This document shows positions 1 through 16,654 of a stretch of 64,000 nucleotides of DNA, one piece after another (position 1 is the stretch's first letter; each line of letters opens with the position of its first letter). The DNA is from Anoplopoma fimbria. Lineage: Eukaryota; Chordata; Actinopteri; Perciformes; Anoplopomatidae. The position numbers and the translations under genes were made by a program. Where the stretch lies: the NCBI RefSeq assembly GCF_027596085.1, contig NC_072458.1, positions 2,304,001 to 2,368,000 on the forward strand, given 5' to 3'. The notes under the pieces were generated by a model. That model ran no database searches, was not told where the DNA came from, and saw only the letters and a list, made by a program, of their open reading frames with translations.

Positions 1-4440
<4,440 letters not shown>

Positions 4441-4484
4441 TTCAGGTGAAGACGCGTATTTCTGCAGCGCGTCTGGAGCTCACA

Positions 4485-4494
4485 GATATAAAAC
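4485..4494 (+). promoter_or_regulatory. npy: npy TATA box
   Basis: The sequence GATATAAAAC lies about 25-30 bases upstream of a plausible start of the non-coding first exon of npy. That exon ends at 4574 with a strong donor (AAAT then GTAAGT). A TATA-driven promoter with a short untranslated first exon is the known layout of vertebrate NPY genes. Confidence 0.75.
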
Positions 4495-4514
4495 CCACCG
4501 CGCACCAAGCGGCC

Positions 4515-4574
4515 AGAAGAACAGAAGAGAAGCCTCAGGACAGCAGCAATCCTCCCTCTAATCTTCTGGGAAAT
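4515..4574 (+). other. npy: npy non-coding exon 1 (5' UTR)
   Basis: The start is approximate, inferred from the TATA box. The 3' end is set by the donor GTAAGT at 4575. It contains no start codon in frame with the prepropeptide. The next exon opens exactly at the initiator ATG at 5038, after an acceptor ending GGAGCAG. Confidence 0.6.
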
Positions 4575-4639
4575 GTAAGTACCTTTGATACTTGATTTAC
4601 AAGAACCTTGAGTATTGACAGGAAACTTATTGAAAGTCC

Positions 4640-4855
4640 TTGGGCAAGACACTTAACCCCAAGTTGCTCCTGAAGGCTTGCCATCGGTGTGGACTGGATG
4701 ATGAATGTTAGTTAGAGTCTGATGGTGGCACCTTGATGGTAGCCTGTCATCAGTGTGTGAACGGGTGAATGATATGTAATATACTCCTGACTGTAAGTCG
4801 CTTTGGAGAAAAGCGTCTGCTAAATGACTGTAATGTAATGTAATGTAATGTCTCC
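4640..4855. repeat. Teleost dispersed repeat in npy intron 1
   Basis: It contains phrases typical of a very common fish interspersed repeat: GGGCAAGACACTTAACCCC, then a stretch about a visit count of CATCAGTGTGTGAA, then AAAGCGTCTGCTAAATGACT, ending in a short TAATG tandem run. The first phrase also occurs in inverse-related form in the 9050-9375 copy (TTAAGTGTCTTGCCCAAGG). The class of element is not assigned here. It lies only about 65 bp downstream of the npy exon 1 donor. Confidence 0.7.
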
Positions 4856-5037
4856 AGACAGGACTCTGCTGTTTGCAGCTGCAAAAGCCTATTTCCATGT
4901 TTTCTTTTTACTACCAACTTTACATTTATTCCTCAAGCAATGCCCTCTGTAATAAACTCTTTATCTGAATAATAAATATTAATATAAATAAAATAAAAGT
5001 GGAACAAGTGTCCAGTTACTTGTCTCTCCTGGAGCAG

Positions 5038-6575
5038 ATGCATCCTAACTTGGTGAGCTGGTTGGGGACTCTGGGGGTCCTGCTGTGGGCTCTGCTCTGC
5101 CTGGGAGCCCTGACGGAGGGATACCCGGTGAAGCCGGAGAACCCCGGGGATGACGCCCCGGCGGAGGACCTGGCCAAGTACTACTCAGCCCTGAGACACT
5201 ACATCAACCTCATCACAAGACAGAGGTAGGCGGACTAACTACACCTCTCTGCAAGAGTAGTATCGAATAGAGAGCTTGTTATCAGAGCTGGAGTCATTTC
5301 ACTTCAGTTTTAAAAAACAGGAATATAATTTACAATATTTCTTCTTCTGAAATTACTGGATTCATATTTGTCCAATTGTTGGTAGCTTCTCCATTTAATT
5401 CTAGTCTATTTCATTTTATTCTCCAGTAAAAAAAAAAACGTGTATCCACCATTGAATATATTATAGATAAAGATGAATGCTATCAACAAAAAAACCATTC
5501 TAGTAATTAAGTGGTGCTTCAGTATGTTCTTACACTTTGAACCATTTTCTTCTATAGCCCCTAATACTGTACAAGCTCAGAGTTCTGCTGAATGGGAATG
5601 CAGGTTTTTAATTTTGGTGGCTTGTTAATTATCATGGCTGCTCAGTATACAAAAATATATATTTTTTTAGTTTGCGAAAATAATAAATTCTACAGTTTAC
5701 TTACCAAGATTTGGCATTTTCTATTATGTTCTTTACATGGTAATCTTAAAAAATTCACTGCCACATTTTCACATCAAACAAAGTCCACCTAAAGTTTTGC
5801 CTACTGGAGCTGCCAGATTATGTCCTGCTGGTCTGGCTGCAGTTTTTTTCCACCATGTGACAGAGCAGGGATCACCCGCTGCCCATTTACCACCTGTAAA
5901 AAAAACCGGAGGGGAAATGACTGCCTAGCCAGCATGGCATGTCCAATCACCCACAGTTTTCAGCTTTCTTCTGAATTTCTTTCTTCTACCCCAGGGGTAC
6001 AGGCACGCCGCACAGCTTATCATCTGAGGCACAGAAAAGGAAATATGACCACCTGCGATGCAACTGCTGTCTGCCCCTGCAGGGTCTCGGTCTGACTGTA
6101 TTCAGTCTTCACTGAGATTATAATTGGACTTATGACAAAGGAATATGTTAGTTTATTTATTTCCCTGTGCTCAATTAAGCTCTCTCTCTTTTTCTCTGAT
6201 GTTTTCTTTTCTTCAAAAGCTCCATGTTAATGTTAAAGCCCTTCAATGTTCTGTCCATCTAAATGCCATTAAACTTCAATATTCTACACATTTGGTAGCT
6301 GTATTGCAATCTTGATTTAACATTAGGCTCTCTTAATCACATTCACTGGCCTTTTATGTAATTCTGTCTCTTTCTTTGTCTCAGGTACGGAAAGAGGTCC
6401 AGTCCTGAGATTCTGGACACGCTGATCTCAGAGCTGCTGTTGAAGGAAAGCACCGACACGCTCCCACAGTCAAGGTGTGTGTTAAACCGTCGGCGTGTGA
6501 CATCGTCATAACTCACAGGAAGCTGACCTTGTCCTTTGCTTCTCTCTCGCCAGATATGACCCGTCATTGTGGTGA
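5038..6575 (+). CDS. npy: Prepro-neuropeptide Y (npya type)
   Basis: Coding exons are 5038-5225, 6385-6474 and 6554-6575, giving 99 residues (human NPY has 97). Residues 1-28 are a signal peptide with a Leu-rich core ending in TEG. Residues 29-64 are the 36-residue peptide, starting [11 protein letters not shown] and ending LITRQRY. Gly65 is the amide donor and Lys66-Arg67 the dibasic cleavage site. Residues 68-99 are the C-flanking peptide, starting SSPE and ending DPSLW. After secretion, the amidated peptide acts on Y-type G-protein-coupled receptors in feeding and stress circuits; this is known for the family. The intron that splits the codon for the Arg before the last Tyr is the family's conserved position. 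YPVKPENPG and the SSPE tail mark NPY rather than PYY. A longer in-frame Met at 4999 lies upstream of the acceptor and is not used in this model. Confidence 0.96.
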
Positions 6576-6885
6576 TGTTGTCAACAGGGTCGGCTCCATC
6601 TTCACTGCTGCCCCGCTGCCGCTGACATCCTGACCTCTACACACCTGTCACTGCATACCCTCCCTCACCAAATGACCGCCCTGCCTCTGCCCCTCTTACC
6701 TTTATGAACCGTATATTCAATCCCTCCTCCTTACCCATCAGCTACAGTCACACCTGCTTACAGTATTTGCCATACGATTGTAAATAGTTTATTCACAGTT
6801 ATCATCTGTGAAACATAAAAGTCAAGTGGGGGAGGGAATGTTGATTGTATTGTATAATTGTGCTATTAAAGATTAAATGATTGAA
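6576..6885 (+). other. npy: npy 3' UTR with poly(A) signal
   Basis: This is the sequence downstream of the npy stop codon. An ATTAAA hexamer sits at 6865-6870, a usual position for the cleavage signal given a UTR of about 300 bases. Confidence 0.65.
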
Positions 6886-6889
6886 AGAA

Positions 6890-8025
6890 TGCATTTATTT
6901 GATTCTGTTTGATAGATGAAATGATTTAAACTGCAGAGAAGGCGATGATTCACTAAATCACAGAAACGTTTACTAATGTTTGTTTCAAAATTTCAGAAGA
7001 GCAGACTTTTGGGGGCAAATTAAGCAATGATTGATTGCTGACATTGTATTGTATATTCTATGTGATTAATTATACTATATCTGTGTCACCCAGACGTCAG
7101 ATTATAGAGAACATTGGTCCTGATTGATCAGTTATTGTCAAAATGATTTTTACTACTGCTCTCTTGACACATCCCAGGCACTGTTCGCTTAAAGTCTTCC
7201 CTCATGATGAGATCAAGTTTGGACTTGCTGTGCCGCACATTGCCTCCCAACTGAAATCTATGACTGTAGCCTCTAATATAGCTCTATGACACTGATTAAT
7301 GGGCCAAAGGCACATTTAAACTGGGCCTTGCAAGCATGATAGGTCCAGTAAAGAGCAAATATGGTCAGAAGGCATCAGTCAATTTGAAGCTGCCAATTAG
7401 GTAGCTAATGGCGCTCCCTTGTGGCCATGAGAATGAGTGCCTACTCTGAAACCAAATGAAGGGAGAAATGGCATTTCCAGTTACATTATTGCAATTACAA
7501 GAGTGGTTACTCTACCGCAACCTGACATCTAATCAGCCCATAGAGCTCAAATCAAGCAGTTAAGAGGCATTTGCAGACACACAGTCTGCAATGGAAACTA
7601 GATAACCTAAAAGATTTAAAATGAAAATCCACATGGGGAACCCGGGAGTTATTGATATTCATGTGGTGGTTCAACATTTTATCCCCAAATGTGGAAGGAG
7701 CATTGAGACATGGAGCGTTAAACTTTCTGTGTGTTGCTATGGAAACTGACTATTTATTTATTTAGTGTAACAGTTTATTTAATTTTTTTTAACCTTAGTG
7801 TGAAGCTATACTTTTTTTATTTAACAGGCGTGTCTGGTAATAGTCTGACCCATTATGTTAGCTCCATAGAAAATGGAAAAGCAGCTCCCCATTGAGACAA
7901 ATACAAACACTAATGTAATATTCATAACCTGCATGGAGCATATGAAACCATGCCAACAAGTATTTCTGTGAATGGAGTGTTTGACATTGTGATAGAAAGA
8001 AAACTACTACATGCTTACAATGTGT
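6890..8025. other. npy-mpp6 intergenic spacer
   Basis: No coding exon or RNA gene was recognised in this 1.1 kb. The sequence is unique-looking and AT-rich. It may carry regulatory sequence of either neighbour, but nothing specific can be named. Confidence 0.5.
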
Positions 8026-8029
8026 CCAC

Positions 8030-8224
8030 TTAAGGAGGAGGGGCGGGGGGGTTGTACCTCAGCTGCCATTGGTCGAGGCGGTGTGACGTCACGGGGAGGG
8101 GGCGGGGCCTGTGTGTTTGATTGACGTCGTGTTCTCTGGTAGTCTGGACCAGGACAGACAGCTGAAGGAAGGTTGTGGGGGGGGCCTGAATGTCCAACCG
8201 GGGCATCGCACGCACGATTCACGG
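8030..8224 (+). promoter_or_regulatory. mpp6: mpp6 promoter and non-coding exon 1
   Basis: A GC-rich island stands out from AT-rich flanks. In order it contains a G-rich run, a CCAAT box (GCCATTGGTC near 8067), a perfect CRE (TGACGTCA near 8083), a GC box (GGGGGCGGGGCC near 8096) and a second CRE half-site. The probable exon ends at 8224 with donor CACGG/GTAAGT. There is no TATA box, so it looks like a broad CpG-type promoter. It is assigned to mpp6 because it is the only such promoter upstream of that gene and on its strand. Splicing from here to the 18.2 kb or 22.17 kb exon is inferred. Confidence 0.65.
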
Positions 8225-9049
8225 GTAAGTCACGGCTCTTGGTCATATTTGTGATTTGTTAAAGGTTGTGGATTCATTCATGAAAACGGGGGACAGAAGA
8301 CAGAAGACACTTTGGCGTGTCGGAGGCTGCAGTGGAGTTTGACAGAAGGGTTTGTTTCATGCTTTTATTCAGACACAGCTCTGGTTCCTTCACTGGACTC
8401 CTTTTCCTTTCCCCCTGCATGTCCTGAGGAAGGACACACGGCGGATGAGTGGTTAAGTGTGCACAATGGCTCAGATGGGCAACACAAAAATGGCCGCACA
8501 TGTGGTGAGAAATCGGTGTGAATGTACAGTTTGTGAGGAAAAGAGCTGCAGGTTACTGTGCTGTCAGGAGAGAAAGAAAGAGAAAGAGAAAGGGGGTCTG
8601 GAAAGCACCACCGTCCCGAAATGATGGTCTGCAACATCCAAAGGGTGGTGGGTTTATATACACAGACACAGACAGAGACAGAGAGCGCTTTTACTATAGT
8701 AGTAACATTTTTCTAGAGTATTTTTATTCATTTTTTTTGTCTACAAAAACTTTCACAACACATATCAGGTCAAGCTTTATTTGTTTTGAGCTGATGCTGG
8801 ATGGTAATTGAGATGGGAGCAGGAGACGCAGCCAGACGGTCCTATTGATTTTTTTTAATCTATTTTTTTGTGTGTCCACTGCAATATATGAGTGCATCAT
8901 CTAATAATGATAATAATGTACTTATACGATGTCAAACCCACTTTATGTGAGCGCTTAATGGAAACGTGAAACCACTTCTGAGAGGACAACTCTCAATGAA
9001 TCGTTGGACTTCCTATCCCAGCAGTAGTAGTAGTAGTACAACAGGGTCA

Positions 9050-9376
9050 CTTGGTAAATGGTAAATGGACTGTACTTGTATAGCGCTTTTCTAGTCTTCC
9101 GACCACTCAAAGCGCTTTTACATTACTAATCATTCACCCATTCACACCCATTCATACACTGATGACAGGAGCGACCATGCAAGGTGCCACCTGCCCATCA
9201 GGGTCTCTCTAATCATTCACACCCATTCATACACCGATGGCACAGCCTTCGGGAGCAACTCAGGGTTAAGTGTCTTGCCCAAGGACACATCGACATGGAC
9301 TGCCGGAGCCAGGGATCAAACCGCCGATCCTCTGATTGGAGGACGACCCTGCTCTCCACTGAGCCACAGCCGCCCT
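9050..9376. repeat. Teleost dispersed repeat
   Basis: It contains hallmark phrases of an abundant fish repeat: TGGTAAATGGACTGTACTTG at its start, then TATAGCGCTTTTCTAGTCTT, CACTCAAAGCGCTTTTAC, duplicated CATTCACACCCATTCATACA, TTAAGTGTCTTGCCCAAGG and GAGCCACAGCCGCC at the end. The open frames overlapping it on both strands are not genes. Element class is left open. Confidence 0.85.
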
Positions 9377-9952
9377 TGGCAGGGTTTATAAGATGTTTAG
9401 CCTCGTGCACATGCGGGGGAAGCCCATGCACATAGCAACATCCTCGGGGATCCTTCCTGGGAGGTTGTGAAAAAGGCCACCAGACCACTGAGAGGGGCAG
9501 CATGGATCTTGATAATGGATCTTTCTCTCTTCCCTTCAAATCTTTCAATATGCCATAATTGGATTTGTTGAAGCTAATAGGAGAACAAAAGGAGGAAGGG
9601 AAGGAGACAGAGACCGTTCTAGTGCATTAGAGTACATCTGCAGTCCCTGGATAGTAAGACTTTTGAATCAGGATCCAGGATGAGCTTTATTGTTTGACTG
9701 ACGTTGGTGGAATAAGGCACAAATGGACTTCTCCGCCCTCGTAAGCGTTTTCCTTCCTGTCTGCAGGGTGGAGGAAAACATGAATTCCAGTAAAACACAT
9801 GCTCGGAATGTTAGTACACACTCTTTGAGAGTTGTCAGTGAGTCATTCAGAGACCATTGCTCAGAAGCTTCTTGTTTTCCATTATTAATACGCAGCTATG
9901 GGAGAGATGTTACAGGAGAGAGGAGGGAGGGTTTGAGCAAGAGAGAGGAGGA

Positions 9953-9956
<4 letters not shown>

Positions 9957-10010
<54 letters not shown>

Positions 10011-10011
10011 G

Positions 10012-10079
<68 letters not shown>
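9957..10079. repeat. (CA)n microsatellite, interrupted
   Basis: Two CA blocks separated by a short TGGA interruption near 10009. The Thr-His and Cys-Val open frames here are repeat artefacts. Confidence 0.97.
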
Positions 10080-10083
<4 letters not shown>

Positions 10084-10549
10084 GACTGGTGTGACTCACG
10101 ACCAGCTACTGGTGTGACTCACGCATCCCAGCTATGAACAACAGGATTGCTATCTACACACCTTAAAGTCAACCCTGCCCTGCATCAGAGTGAAACACCC
10201 TAAAGTTAACCCAGTTCTTTCCCCTGTCACAGTTGTGATAAGTTAATTGCAGCTCTGTCAAGAAAGGTACACCACTAAATGAGTAACTTGCACAGAGATG
10301 AACATCTCAGAGGAAACTTTTTGTAGGAATTGCTGCAAGGCTAATGTTTTTCGGCAGTTTTTGCTGCAGCCTATAGTGCTGATTCACTAGATTGTGTCCA
10401 TCACTAAAGCCTTAAAGAGGCCCACCACTGCAGACTCACAAAAAACATCATCCATTATAGTTTAGTTTTACACAGTAACACCTCCTTTTCTTTCCTAACA
10501 TCCCCTAAAATGAAGACAGAAATGTTGCAACTGTGATGCAACGCTTTGA

Positions 10550-11180
10550 TAAAACTTAACATAATGAGGTATGGAAGATAATCATTTATGCAGTAAAGTC
10601 ATCTGCTGATGAGATTATTTACGATAATGATGTAAGCAGCTCCAAGTCACAGTAATTTGAAGGGTAGCGGCACCAGCTAGTATACTAATCATTTGAGACT
10701 GATTTATTTCCCTTATCTCTTCTCACTCATTTTCACCACTCGATATCAATTTTCCTATCTTTAAACTTTGCAGTAATGTAAAGTACTATTGCATCACTTT
10801 GCTCTCCCTCCAAGCCCTTCCCTTCTTTTCCTTAATGCTAATGATCAGCAACAGGAGGCTGAGAGGAAGCAGGCGCAGTCATGTGACAGGTTAGATTATG
10901 TCAGGGGGAGGTGCTCATTATTAAGATCACTGAGCGTTCGGCGCAGAAGGGTTTTGACAAGCCACGGACGGCCGTGTAATTATATCATCTCAAGCTGCGT
11001 GACAGAGCACAAACACCCAACCAGCTGCAATATCACAGACGAGGAGGTCATTTTTGGCACTTACAGATTATGCAACATATGATGTCAAAATGTGGTAATT
11101 AAAATTGCAGCATCAGGTGAAGAGCAGAGGTAGCATGAATCGGCAGAAAAGGTGGCTAAAGCTGCATTCTGGTCCTTTTT
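10550..11180. promoter_or_regulatory. Candidate conserved non-coding element in mpp6 intron
   Basis: Complex, low-repeat sequence with several AT-rich homeodomain-type cores (for example GGTAATTAAAATTGC near 11094 and GTGTAATTATATC near 10974) and E-box and AP-1-like words. It contains an open frame of 97 codons with no recognisable family. The call rests on sequence texture only, with no alignment. Confidence 0.3.
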
Positions 11181-11779
11181 GTGGGAGATTTGGAGAGAAT
11201 GAGCTGATTAAATGAACTTTCTGTAGACGGCACAATCAACAGCTTCAATAACATGTTGGAAACTGGTTAGAGGACGTGGTTATGGTAAATATTCTGCGGA
11301 TGATAATAATCTGCTAAAACGGCCATTTTGGGGGTAGCAGTGTAATCCTCATATTGGGTGGCTGTGTTAACACATGGAGTGACCTAGATAGGGTTTGTCT
11401 GGAGGCAGAGGGTGATGGCTGTGAGGCAGGACAAGATGGGGTTGGTTAATTGCTGGTGGTTATATGAACACACGTATGTACGTCCACACGCATGCTTCCT
11501 TGAATCTCTTGTGCCCCTCTAGCACTCACTACCATACTGGTGTCATACAGCGCTGCAGCTCAACGCTCAGGAAAGTTTAATAATTGCCCTTTGCCGCCCC
11601 CCTCCCCTGGAGTCCGCCAATGAAGCCACATCTGGGCTCCCAGGCAGGACAGAGCTCCCTGGCCTCTTTTGTGATTCTCAAGTCATTGAGAGGAACTGAT
11701 AGTGGCGGCTGCTCTGAGAGCCCTGTGCCCCCGGCTTAGTGGTGCAGAGGATGGAAAGTTTTTGTCAGGCAGAGAATAG

Positions 11780-11828
11780 AGGTGGACAGAATAAATATAT
11801 ATTTATATTTATATATATATATATATAT

Positions 11829-11898
<70 letters not shown>
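11780..11898. repeat. AT-rich tract followed by (CA)n
   Basis: A TATA/TATT run merges into about 35 CA units. The 17-base word TTTTTGTCAGGCAGAGA occurs on both sides of it (11759 and 11941), a short direct duplication around the microsatellite. Confidence 0.95.
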
Positions 11899-11901
<3 letters not shown>

Positions 11902-12999
11902 TTGAATGGTCTCTCCAGGATAGATGCCCTATGGGCTCGACTTTTTGTCAGGCAGAGAGAATAATGGACTCTGTGTGTGAATTTGTCTTTCATGACCTTC
12001 TGGGATGTGGCATCGTACTCCATCTGAGACTAAATGAATTCACAGAATGTGAAATTCTCTGCAGAATTTATTGAGACACCGATTCTGAGGTAGAGTGAGA
12101 TTTCCAGCCGCTAGCGTGACTAGAACCGGAGGAATTAAAACCAGCCTGCGGATGTTAGTCTGTGCTTTTAATAGCGCGAGCACACACACACACACGCACA
12201 CACACAGGTTTACATGTGTGAGACGGCAATGATGTTTTGTACAAAAACAAACTCTCTCTGATCCTTCCATAATCCCACTTCCACGAGCTGTCCATCATCT
12301 GAGTGCTTGGCAACCAGGGGGCACTCAGAGGACGTTTGTTGGCTTGTTCTTTTGCCACACCAGCCAATGGCAGCAGGGATCACAACAATGACCACTTCCT
12401 GTGATTTTCCCCTCTGTCCCAAGAGGAGTAAAGAGCAGCCTACGGTGATGTAAGGATTTCAGGGGAGTCCTGAATCCAGTGCATGATCGGAGTTTAACTT
12501 GGTTTAATAGGTTGTAACCCAGTTATCAGTCCTTGAGATGACTCGGCTTTCGCATGCAAACAAAAAGCAAATTCTCAGAAAGCATTCATGGATAGTCAGA
12601 TGCAAATAGATATTAATTTGGTGCAACCATCATAGGAGGAACTAGAGTTACCTGGCAGTTTCATGAAACAGGGAAACATATTACCGGGGGTTTTGCATTA
12701 AACGACCATTCACACTGCCCTTTCTCTCTCTTTCTCATCTCTCCCTCTCATCCCCGTAAAATTTGAGAAGCTTTTCCCACAATTCCGTCTAATCTTAAGG
12801 GATTCTCCATTCATGAATCCTAATGTGCCTTTTTTATCTCTTCTTTTCTTCTCTTGCTCTGACTCCCCTGAAAGTCTCCCAACTCCCTCTGCCCATTTTT
12901 ATTCATTCCTCTAAAATCCAGTTTCCGACTTTCCCCCTTCTTATACTGCTAGGATTTTCACCTCCTCTATTCTCTCCTCCCTCCCTTTTTTTTTTTAAT

Positions 13000-13330
13000 G
13001 GACCGGCCCCGGCTCGTGCCCTGTGGTGCGGGGTGATTTTGTTGAGGAATTGCACCGAGGGCTTTGCCTCCATTAACATTCTTCCAAGGGATATCTTTCA
13101 CTTCCAATGAGCCTGATTGTAATCTGCGTTGCGTAATGAATCGACCTCTCACTCTCTCTCTCTCTCTCTACACCTCTCTCTTTCTCTCATACGATAATTA
13201 GCTCCAGCATGATGGGTGAAAAGACCCAGAAACGGCAATATGGGATAATAGCAAAGCAGTGATTTATAGATGTCCCCTGAGTGTTGTAATCACCTTGTAA
13301 ACTCGTTTCCGGTAGTCACTGGGTTGATAT
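13000..13330. promoter_or_regulatory. Candidate conserved non-coding element in mpp6 intron
   Basis: The block runs from a GC-rich start (CGGCCCCGGCTCGTG) through unique sequence with motifs such as ACGATAATTAGCTCC near 13192. It is interrupted by a CT run near 13150. It resembles developmental enhancers in density of distinct motifs. Only comparative alignment could confirm this. Confidence 0.25.
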
Positions 13331-15092
13331 GACATAAACCAGAGAGAAGCTGAGGGACAACGGCTGACGGTGAAATATCCTCCTGAGTGTGTTTGAGAGT
13401 TTACTCGAATATATTAATATTCTGAAATGTAGCAAATTCAGTGGATGCTTTTGTGCACTCTTTTAAACAGCAAGTAGAGCCTTTCATTTTTAAAGAATCA
13501 TCTTTCCAGCCACCTTGCTGTTACTCCTTTCCTCGGGGCAGGAGAAAGAGGGAGATAAAGAGAATGAGGACGAAAGAAATGAAGCGTTTAAAAGTGATAA
13601 TCTATTGTTTTGTCCGTTATTGCAGGCATCAGTTATTTGTAATCACCCTATGTCATTGTTTTTTGCTGGCTTGCATTTTCTAATGGTGCGTTTCATAAAT
13701 GCTGGGGAGAGGAATGGGTTCAGCGATACCAGACTTTGCAGTTCTAAGAGACGGATGATGTTATAAACACCGTACAGTGAGGTGGGGGTTGTTGTAGGAG
13801 AGTAAGGTCATTTACATCCACTGGCAGTCACTTGTGAATAGAAACCAGAGAAGAAGAAGTAAGGAACACGACCTTCTAAACTGAGTTTTTTGGGGCCAAT
13901 GCATTCTGAATACATGATTCTTGACCTTGTAAATAGCTATACAGTCTCCAGTCAGGTTCCACTTACTTGTTTGGAAGCTTTAGTCCATCTTTCTTAGTTT
14001 CCATCAGCATGTAGTTTCTCAAATGTCATAGAATGGTACATGGTAGAACTAGACATGGTTTTGATCACATTTAGTGACTCTTCCTACTTGTTTGCTTAAA
14101 GTTTAAGGAGACAATATTTTCTTTTTCTCATGAAAACCATGGTATAATGTAACTGGACCTTCATTTGAGATTTTGTTTTGTCAACTAATTTAGATTCTGA
14201 TTTTACGGTTTAAACATATATCTTAAGCAAGGATCCGTCAATTTTCACACTAGAAATTTTATTTTCTCTTTTAATAATTGTGACCAAGATATACTCATAC
14301 GTTTTACTTATTTTTGCTCTCTGGTGGACAAACTATGAGGACTTAATTGCCTCAAACCTAGTTTGGCATTTCTCTTCAGCATTTTATTATCAACATTACT
14401 TATCGGCCAACTTATACAATGGCGTTATATCTTCGATAAGCTAATATCGGTTCAATTGTTGGCCTGGTGGGTGCGGTCGAGCCCTACAATGTAGGGATTA
14501 CTGTTTGTTGTTGTTTGGCCACCACATCTGATTTCACATATCAGCCAACACCTACAATGATGCAGATATATCTTTGATAACTCAGTATCTCCTAATGAAA
14601 TGTATCCTCTAATATACAGATCTAGTTCTACATGATGCACCTATAGAAGGCGTGCAGCCTGTGTTTACAAGTGAATTTGAATGCTTTCTGGGAATGAATG
14701 GGTACTGCTTTGTCATCACTTTCAGAGAATAGTGGCCATTTACTACGTTGACGGCACAGTGCCAGCTAATGATGCAGACACCCTTGAATAGCTCGTCCTG
14801 GACGACTCTGTGCATCGCTCTGAACCAACAGCGGCCTCCGTCTGCAGACGAGACTCCTATCTTGCAGAAGACGGGGATGACATAGATAGATGTAGCAGAT
14901 AATCCACTGGGAAAAAGACGGAGTCATTAGATGTGTGTGTGTGTGAGGGATGAGCACCAGTACGAATCTGAATGCTCAAGCAAGTACGCGTATGAGGAAT
15001 GATGAAAACTGGTCTGCAGGAATGCAAGCAGGACTGAATATTTGTGTCTCATAAGGATGAACAAACATTCACACATCTCTCCGTCTCTCCAG

Positions 15093-15154
15093 GTCTTCAC
15101 AGTTGACTGATGAGCAGCCAGTAGGACCAGGGTTGGGCTACACCGACTGGCACA
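15093..15154 (+). other. Candidate alternative 5' UTR exon of mpp6
   Basis: A 62-base segment is flanked by a good acceptor (CCGTCTCTCCAG ending at 15092) and a good donor (GGCACAG/GTAAAC). It contains an in-frame TGA and no useful start, so it would be untranslated. It lies in the right place and orientation for an alternative mpp6 leader exon. No transcript evidence is available. Confidence 0.3.
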
Positions 15155-16199
15155 GGTAAACACAACCTCCTCCCCGCCTCTTTCTCAGTACTGACACACT
15201 AGAGACGTTTGGGCACAAGCTCTCTGCAGGCTAACATGATTTTGTCAGGTCAGCCGGAGGACTGCCAGTCTTTGAAGCAAGGATGTTCTTATCACTACTC
15301 TTAAAAAAAACATTTTTAAGGAAGTAAGGAGGCAACTGTTTTTTCTTTTCCCATGAGGATTACACAGAATACTTTCTCTGTACTTAACGGGGCCATGCTA
15401 ATGTGAATCTAAAACTGTGAAATTAAATTCTCAGTTTTAGATAACACATGTCCATATATCAACACGTACTGCCTTTTGAATCTTACCGAACTATGGCAGG
15501 CAGAAAGCATATCTTTTTCATTATTGGCCATTTTTGGGTACCATTACATTTTTGTGCCTGCAGTGTATAAAAGTGTTTAATATTTGTCAGATTTGATCTT
15601 TGTCTCCATGAGTCTCCACATACTGATAAATATTCAAGTCTGATCAAGGGTACAGCTTTCATACTTATACAGGCCTCCTGTCTTAAAATAACCAGTGTGC
15701 TTTAAATTACATACAGAAATTGGCTCATTGCCGAGTAATCAATTTATATTAATCAAACAGCGCGGTCTCATTTAGCTCATTATAGTCTCGAAGCTTTGCA
15801 GTCAGTTATTTTCTTAAAGTCTGTGTTAACTTCCCATGATGCTTTGTTTTGGAGAAAACAACATGCAGCTGTTCTGCCTCAGTCTGACTCTGTGTGAACT
15901 CAGCTGCCGGCTCTCATCTATCCATTTTCTAAAGAGGAACAATTAGGTTGACATTTTAGATGAAACTCATATGTGTGATCAACGAACCTTGAACTGCATT
16001 TTGTTTTGTGGGTCTTAGTTTCAATTTACAAAATTATACTATAACACTGTATTGATGTCCAAAGTGAAAATCTTCTTTTACTCTAGAGTCAGAGGCAGTC
16101 GTTAGAAAGCCACCGTAGAGCACATTGGCAAACCATCACCAGTGTATCATTCTGTTGGCCTTGTAGAGATGGTTGCACGATAGATATGCTGAGATAAGG

Positions 16200-16200
<1 letters not shown>

Positions 16201-16265
<65 letters not shown>
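16201..16265. repeat. (GA)n microsatellite
   Basis: About 32 uninterrupted GA units. The Ser-Leu open frame on the reverse strand is an artefact. Confidence 0.97.
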
Positions 16266-16268
<3 letters not shown>

Positions 16269-16654
16269 TGTAATCCCGTGCTTTCGTGGCCGGATAAAAA
16301 TCCCATGTTGCGGATTGGGGGAGGGGCTGACCGGTCATGTTGAGGATGGGGTGGAGGGAGAGGCGGGGCAGATTAAAGCCAGCAGATCTACTCCACGCAC
16401 CGCTGTGTTGCTGTGGGAGGAGCCTGTTGGTTGACTCTAAACACTGGGATGTATTAGCTGCCTCTTTTGTGTTTCCACTGCATCTTGACAGCCTTGCTTT
16501 TTCCTTGCTATTTGCAGTTTGTGTTATGTTTTAATGTATCATGAACACTCATGTTTGCAACGGCTTCTTCTATTCTGTAGCGGCGCAGCTTTAATGATGG
16601 AACTGCAGTCGGCCCTTTAGTCTTTCGGCCTTTTAGTTCGTCAGCCCATCATTT

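Noticed and set aside
4999..5037. Upstream in-frame ATG that would lengthen NPY by 13 residues
   Set aside because: It lies before the exon 2 acceptor (GGAGCAG/ATG). The signal peptide beginning MHPNLVSW at 5038 matches fish NPY.
9184..9548. Open frames of 83 and 111 codons on both strands
   Set aside because: They mainly overlap the dispersed fish repeat at 9050-9376, which is non-coding here.
10789..11082. 97-codon open frame in the mpp6 intron
   Set aside because: Composition is not protein-like, there are no flanking splice sites, and the underlying DNA looks regulatory if anything.
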